Positions 52,532-55,951 of a DNA stretch of 55,951 nucleotides are shown one piece after another. The notes beneath the pieces were generated by a model. The model was not told the origin of the DNA. It did no database searches and worked only from the letters and a program-made list of their open reading frames with translations. How positions within the stretch are numbered: the stretch's first letter is position 1; every line of letters starts with the position of its first letter. This stretch comes from an uncultured Lachnospiraceae bacterium. GTDB lineage: Bacteria > Bacillota > Clostridia > Lachnospirales > Lachnospiraceae. The translations under genes were made by a program, and so were the position numbers. The stretch spans positions 1-55,951 of the forward strand of contig CALWLH010000076.1 of NCBI GenBank assembly GCA_944381475.1, given 5' to 3'.

Positions 52532-52563
52532 ACCAGCTTTTGATGCTTTGAAGATTATCTTAC

Positions 52564-53454
52564 TTAATATGAAATTCTGAAATAATCTAAATACGCCTTA
52601 TATCGATCCTGTGCAGTCAGGCAGGTATCTGTCAAATAGCCTTTTTCATTATCCCACTCCTTCAGTCCTCTATAGTAGAACATCTTCAGGTTATCCTCAA
52701 TAATGAATGGAACGATATTATATTTCAAACATTCCTTGAACATAATCAGCCTGCCCACCCGACCGTTACCATCTTGAAACGGATGGATTCGCTCAAACTT
52801 TACATGAAAATCCAGAATATCTTCAAACGTCTTTTCTTCTTTTGCGTTATACGCTGTCAGCAATGCTTTCATCTTACCGGCAACTTCTTCGGGTAGAGCA
52901 GTATCCATGCCGCCCACCTCATTAGGCAATTTTTTATAATTCCCTACTGCAAACCAGTCTTTTCTGGAATCGCTGGTTCCGTTTTTCAAAGTCAGATGAA
53001 GCTCCTTTATAAACTTCTCAGTCAAAACAGCTTTTGCATGGTCGATAATCATATCAATACATCGAAAATGATTTGCGGTTTCAATCACATCATCTATGTT
53101 GAGAACTCCATTTTCCACGCCGATGGTATTGGTTTCAAAAATATATCTGGTCTGATCATGGGTCAGACGGCTTCCCTCCATATGGTTTGAGTTATACGTT
53201 AAATCGATTTGTGTTTTATGGTAAATACCGCCGGAATATTTACTTGCTTTTTGTTCCTGCAAAATATCCAGCAGTGTAAGCGGATGTTCTTTCCTTTTGT
53301 TGGAACGCTCTGGTTTTCCGGCATTCTCCGGAATATTCCAGGTCTTTCCGGTAAGAAAAGCACCCTGCACACGCCCGTGAGCACAATAGTTTCTCACACT
53401 GCGCTCCGAAATATTCCATTTTTTAGCCATTTCAGCAACTGAAAGGTATCGCAT
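52564..53454 (-). CDS. Fic-domain protein with N-terminal HTH (second)
   Basis: Protein of 296 aa from the ATG at 53454, which follows GGAGG at seven bases; an earlier in-frame ATG at 53484 adds 10 residues. Helix-turn-helix (YLSVAEMAKKWNISERSVRNYCAHGRVQGAF), then a Fic domain with HPFQDGNGRVGR (224-235) and inhibitory motif SNHMEG with Glu93. The layout equals that of the other Fic protein, but the sequences differ widely, so they are not a recent duplication. Probably an auto-inhibited AMP-transferase. Confidence 0.9.
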   Translation of the reverse strand: MRYLSVAEMAKKWNISERSVRNYCAHGRVQGAFLTGKTWNIPENAGKPERSNKRKEHPLTLLDILQEQKASKYSGGIYHKTQIDLTYNSNHMEGSRLTHDQTRYIFETNTIGVENGVLNIDDVIETANHFRCIDMIIDHAKAVLTEKFIKELHLTLKNGTSDSRKDWFAVGNYKKLPNEVGGMDTALPEEVAGKMKALLTAYNAKEEKTFEDILDFHVKFERIHPFQDGNGRVGRLIMFKECLKYNIVPFIIEDNLKMFYYRGLKEWDNEKGYLTDTCLTAQDRYKAYLDYFRISY

Positions 53455-53674
53455 CTGCTTTCCTCCGTTATCAATCGAATCCAATACTATACGAATCTAC
53501 ATTATAATATACCATCTCGCCTATCGGCTCGATGTGATACTCGGCAAATGTCACCTCGAGCAAGCTCGGGTGCCGCTTGCCTCGTTATTATACCATATGA
53601 ACTATCCTCCTCAATAATAATGGAATTATCTATTGGGAAGATCGGTAATATATATTTCTGCTCTTTTCCATCAA

Positions 53675-54928
53675 TCAGTTATTCAAGCTGTCCTCATTCA
53701 GCAAAAAATCATATACACTCATAACCAGCACCCCATCATCATTGTAATACGGTGCAGGTGCATCTTTCGTGATAATAATCTTTTTGAAGAAATCGCCAGT
53801 CAGCATCAGGGAGCGCTGTTCCTGTTCCATCTTTGCCTGATCTGGAATTGCATAGGCCGACTGGATATAGTAACGCTTAGAGCCTTTATTACAAACGAAA
53901 TCGATTTCCAACTGTTTGCGGATTCCATGATCCTTTCCAGTGGTTTGATTCAGAATGATAACTCCCACATCCACATTGAAGACCCGTATTTTCAGCTCAT
54001 TGAAAATAATATTCTCCATAGCATGAGTTCCTTCCAGCTGGCGGAAATTGAGACGGGCATTCCGTAACCCCAAATCGGTAAAGTAATATTTAACCGGTGT
54101 GTCGATATACTTCTTACCCTTAATATCATATCGGACAGCACTGTCAATCAGGAATGAATCACAAAAATAGTCAATATACCTTTTGATGGTAATATTGCTG
54201 ATGCTTTTCTGTTTGACACTTTTAAAGGCGGCCGACAACTTTGTAGGGTTTGTAAGCGAACCGATAGGAGATGAGAGAATATTCACAAGTTCCTCCGATC
54301 CTGCCCGATTGCGTACATTGTGCCTTCGTACCATATCCGAAATATAGGTCTCCTCGAACAGCGACTTCAGGAAACTAATCTTTTCCTCTGGACTCGAAAT
54401 ATTCATAATAGGCGGCAAGCCACCGTAAAGCATATACTCATTCCAGCCGTCCTGTTTCGTCCCCGAATAGACAGACATAAATTCAGCAAAACTGAGAGGA
54501 TGCATATGAACCTCATCTCCCCGACCCCGAAATTCGGTAATCACATCCTTGGACAAAAACCGGGCATTGCTTCCAGTCACATATACATCTACATTTTTCA
54601 TACGGATTAGGCTGTTTAATACAGATTCAAACTCTCCCAAAAGCTGCACTTCGTCCAGCAGCACATAGTATATTCCCTCATCTTTGATCTGCTCCTTGAG
54701 ATAGGGATACAGAACCTCCGGATCACGAAAACGCTTGTTCTCAAAGGAGTCAAACGCAATTTCTATAATGTGCTGTTCATCCACTCCTTCTGCCAGCAAA
54801 TGATCTTTGAACAGATTAAACAACAAGTAAGACTTTCCGCAGCGACGAATGCCTGTTACCACCTTGATAAGTCCATTGTGCTTTTTATTTATAAGCTTAT
54901 TCAAATAGATGTCTCTCTTAATTTTCAT
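53675..54928 (-). CDS. AAA-family ATPase with DUF4143 domain
   Basis: Protein of 417 aa. Walker A GIRRCGKSYLL, Walker B YYVLLDEVQLL, sensor TGSNARFLSKD, then a DUF4143 C-terminal domain with a PD-(D/E)xK-like strand (QLEIDFVCNKGSKRYYIQSAY, with Glu, Asp and a Lys-like position). Such ATPases are common accessory genes of unclear role. ATG at 54928 follows GAGGGG; an earlier in-frame ATG would run through the operator-like palindrome. The promoter is bracketed by two palindromes. Confidence 0.9.
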   Translation of the reverse strand: MKIKRDIYLNKLINKKHNGLIKVVTGIRRCGKSYLLFNLFKDHLLAEGVDEQHIIEIAFDSFENKRFRDPEVLYPYLKEQIKDEGIYYVLLDEVQLLGEFESVLNSLIRMKNVDVYVTGSNARFLSKDVITEFRGRGDEVHMHPLSFAEFMSVYSGTKQDGWNEYMLYGGLPPIMNISSPEEKISFLKSLFEETYISDMVRRHNVRNRAGSEELVNILSSPIGSLTNPTKLSAAFKSVKQKSISNITIKRYIDYFCDSFLIDSAVRYDIKGKKYIDTPVKYYFTDLGLRNARLNFRQLEGTHAMENIIFNELKIRVFNVDVGVIILNQTTGKDHGIRKQLEIDFVCNKGSKRYYIQSAYAIPDQAKMEQEQRSLMLTGDFFKKIIITKDAPAPYYNDDGVLVMSVYDFLLNEDSLNN

Positions 54929-54954
54929 ATCATAGCCCCTCTTATGCTGAAAAT

Positions 54955-54974
54955 TTTTGCGAGTTATCGCAAAA
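54955..54974. promoter_or_regulatory. Palindrome 1 at the DUF4143 ATPase promoter
   Basis: TTTTGCGA-GTTA-TCGCAAAA, perfect 8-bp arms, just downstream of the -10 box in the leader of the ATPase gene. It shares its core with palindrome 2 at 55032-55047. Confidence 0.65.
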
Positions 54975-54986
54975 TTCTTCATTAGT

Positions 54987-55015
54987 ATTATAACTCATTC
55001 AGATTGATTTTACAA
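54987..55015 (-). promoter_or_regulatory. Promoter of the DUF4143 ATPase gene
   Basis: Minus strand: TTGTAA (55010-55015), 17 bases, TATAAT (54987-54992), with one palindrome on each side. Confidence 0.7.
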
Positions 55016-55031
55016 CTTGTAATAAAAATTT

Positions 55032-55047
55032 TTGCGAATTATCGCAA
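55032..55047. promoter_or_regulatory. Palindrome 2 at the DUF4143 ATPase promoter
   Basis: TTGCGA-ATTA-TCGCAA, just upstream of the -35 box. The flanks are shared with palindrome 1 (ATTTTTGCGA on the left arm). Confidence 0.6.
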
Positions 55048-55150
55048 TGGAAGCTTATCACACTGCAATCCTACACACTGAAGTGATATAATGTTGTTGT
55101 AACAGTAGTGACCGATGATGTATGATCAAAATTGGAAAGGAGCATCTCAC

Positions 55151-55357
55151 ATGCCACACAGTTACACAGTAGCATTTAAGAAGAAAATTATTCGCCTCCA
55201 TATGGAGGCGAGACGTACCCTGGCAAGCATAACAGCCGAATACGGGGTATCAAAATCAACCCTCTCTATGTGGTGTAAAGAATTTAACGAAGAATGTCGA
55301 ACCAAAGCCTCACTGGATCATACAAGATCTTTTAATTCGCTATGGACTAATTCCTGA
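55151..55357 (+). pseudogene. Truncated IS3-type OrfA (HTH) transposase fragment
   Basis: 68 codons after AAAGGAG. The residues MPHSYTVAFKKKIIRLHMEA and the HTH SITAEYGVSKSTLSMWCKEF match the N-terminal helix-turn-helix of IS3-type OrfA proteins. Similarity ends at about KASLDH (near 55326), where the sequence switches to an IS256-like fragment on the other strand; the last residues are artefactual. Confidence 0.6.
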
Positions 55358-55383
55358 TTTACGTGTATAATGTTGTCAGACAT
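55328..55383 (-). pseudogene. 5' stub of an IS256-like transposase gene
   Basis: Minus-strand ATG at 55383 preceded by GAAAGGAG. The 19 codons MSDNIIHVNQELVHSELKD resemble the start of mutator-type (IS256) transposases. It is cut at about 55327 by the junction with the OrfA fragment. The region upstream of its start (55384-55470) is probably the end of that element. Confidence 0.4.
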
Positions 55384-55669
55384 GGTTTATGACTCCTTTC
55401 GAATTTTGTTGTGGTGACTCAATTCTACAGGTTTTTTGAACCACGTCTACTTCTTTTTTAGGGTCAGACTTTGGCCTGGAGGAATTTGCGAAAAATATTA
55501 TACGTCATCTTAAAGTTAATTTTCTGTCGTCCCTCAAAAGATTCGTTATAATAATCTTGTTTTCGCATAGTTCCATTATAACATGGAACGGAGAAAAGGT
55601 GGTTGGAAATAGCCATCTTTTTCTCTTTTTGGGGGAGAAAATTTCAGGAGCCGGTGTGATTGATATGAT

Positions 55670-55716
55670 TCCCCTTAAGTAGACAAGGTAAATAACCAAA
55701 ATCTACTTAAGGGGGA
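55670..55716. repeat. Inverted repeat at the left end of an IS3-family element
   Basis: TCCCCTTAAGTAGA (55670-55683) and TCTACTTAAGGGGGA (55702-55716) form a 14-pair stem just before the OrfA start. The left arm is probably within the terminal repeat of the element. The hairpin over the ribosome site could damp read-through from outside. Confidence 0.6.
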
Positions 55717-55722
55717 TTTTTT

Positions 55723-55951
55723 ATGTCAAAATCTAAATGGTCTGCTGATTTCAGAACAAAAGTAGCTCAGGAATATCTTGATGGTAAAGGTTCTTTCTAT
55801 TACTTGGCCAATAAATACCATATTGGCAGAGCAACTATACAAAAATGGGTTGCTGCTTACAAGGTGCATGGAATAGATGCCTTTATTTGTGGCCCCGGAA
55901 ATGCAAGCTATACCAGTGAATTTAAAATCATGTGTGCTGAGGAAGTTATCT
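55723..55951 (+). CDS. IS3-family (IS150-like) OrfA, partial at window end
   Basis: 76 codons to the edge, open at the end. SKWSADFRTKVAQEYLDGKG and YLANKYHIGRATIQKWVAAY form the typical helix-turn-helix of IS150-type OrfA. AAGGGGGA precedes the ATG at normal spacing. OrfB and the right end should lie outside the window, so this copy may be intact. Confidence 0.8.
   Translation, partial: MSKSKWSADFRTKVAQEYLDGKGSFYYLANKYHIGRATIQKWVAAYKVHGIDAFICGPGNASYTSEFKIMCAEEVI

Overview
The window looks like a chromosomal segment of an anaerobic, gut-type Firmicute, most likely a Lachnospiraceae-type clostridium. This is inferred from near-universal AGGAGG ribosome sites, ATG/GTG/TTG starts, rubrerythrin, flavodoxin, a VanZ-RDD fusion, GH127, ECF sigma factors with membrane partners and many ABC systems. 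No rRNA, tRNA or CRISPR array was seen. Most genes are on the minus strand. GC is roughly half in the backbone and clearly lower in two accessory stretches (about 17.0-22.1 kb and 43.5-55.9 kb).

Layout. 0-3 kb: a minus-strand operon of comEA-like protein, OmpR-type regulator, histidine kinase and a lipoprotein that runs off the left edge. 3-10.6 kb: a NatA/NatB-like ABC-2 exporter and a heterodimeric multidrug-type ABC exporter with one degenerate ATP site. 10.8-16.9 kb: endonuclease III, an ECF sigma factor with a membrane-anchored vWA partner behind a GtrII-like glycosyltransferase gene broken by one amber codon, a YgjP-type metallopeptidase and a Gly/Pro-rich repeat protein. 17-22 kb: an AT-rich cassette (secreted protein, two permeases, frameshifted ABC ATPase, membrane-anchored protein) split by a decayed IS110 element that still carries a structured leader resembling a bridge RNA. 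22-32.7 kb: small alarmone synthetase, LMW phosphatase, MerR regulator, a CMD-cupin-flavodoxin operon with divergent LysR, a Ca2+-type P-ATPase, and an AraC / C39-like lipoprotein / epimerase set. 32.8-43.4 kb: GH127 arabinofuranosidase, VanZ-RDD protein, rubrerythrin, Gfo/Idh/MocA oxidoreductase, a second ECF sigma with membrane partner, a CotH-family lipoprotein gene broken by a second amber codon, and a LUD protein. 43.7-50.3 kb: a complete four-gene Wadjet (JetABCD) defence operon with its promoter. 50.3-55.95 kb: accessory end with two HTH-Fic proteins, a DUF4143 ATPase under a promoter bracketed by two palindromes, and a mosaic of IS fragments.

The most unusual non-coding signal is a set of highly structured intergenic repeats. 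Five copies (two 97% identical over 144 bp, the others diverged) start directly at the T-tract of an intrinsic terminator of a minus-strand gene. A second 85-bp family has two copies 92% identical, one of them also placed directly behind a terminator. Stem pairing is kept while sequence changes, and one mismatch becomes a G-U pair only in the minus-strand RNA, which suggests an RNA-level role or an unrecognised terminator-targeting repeat.
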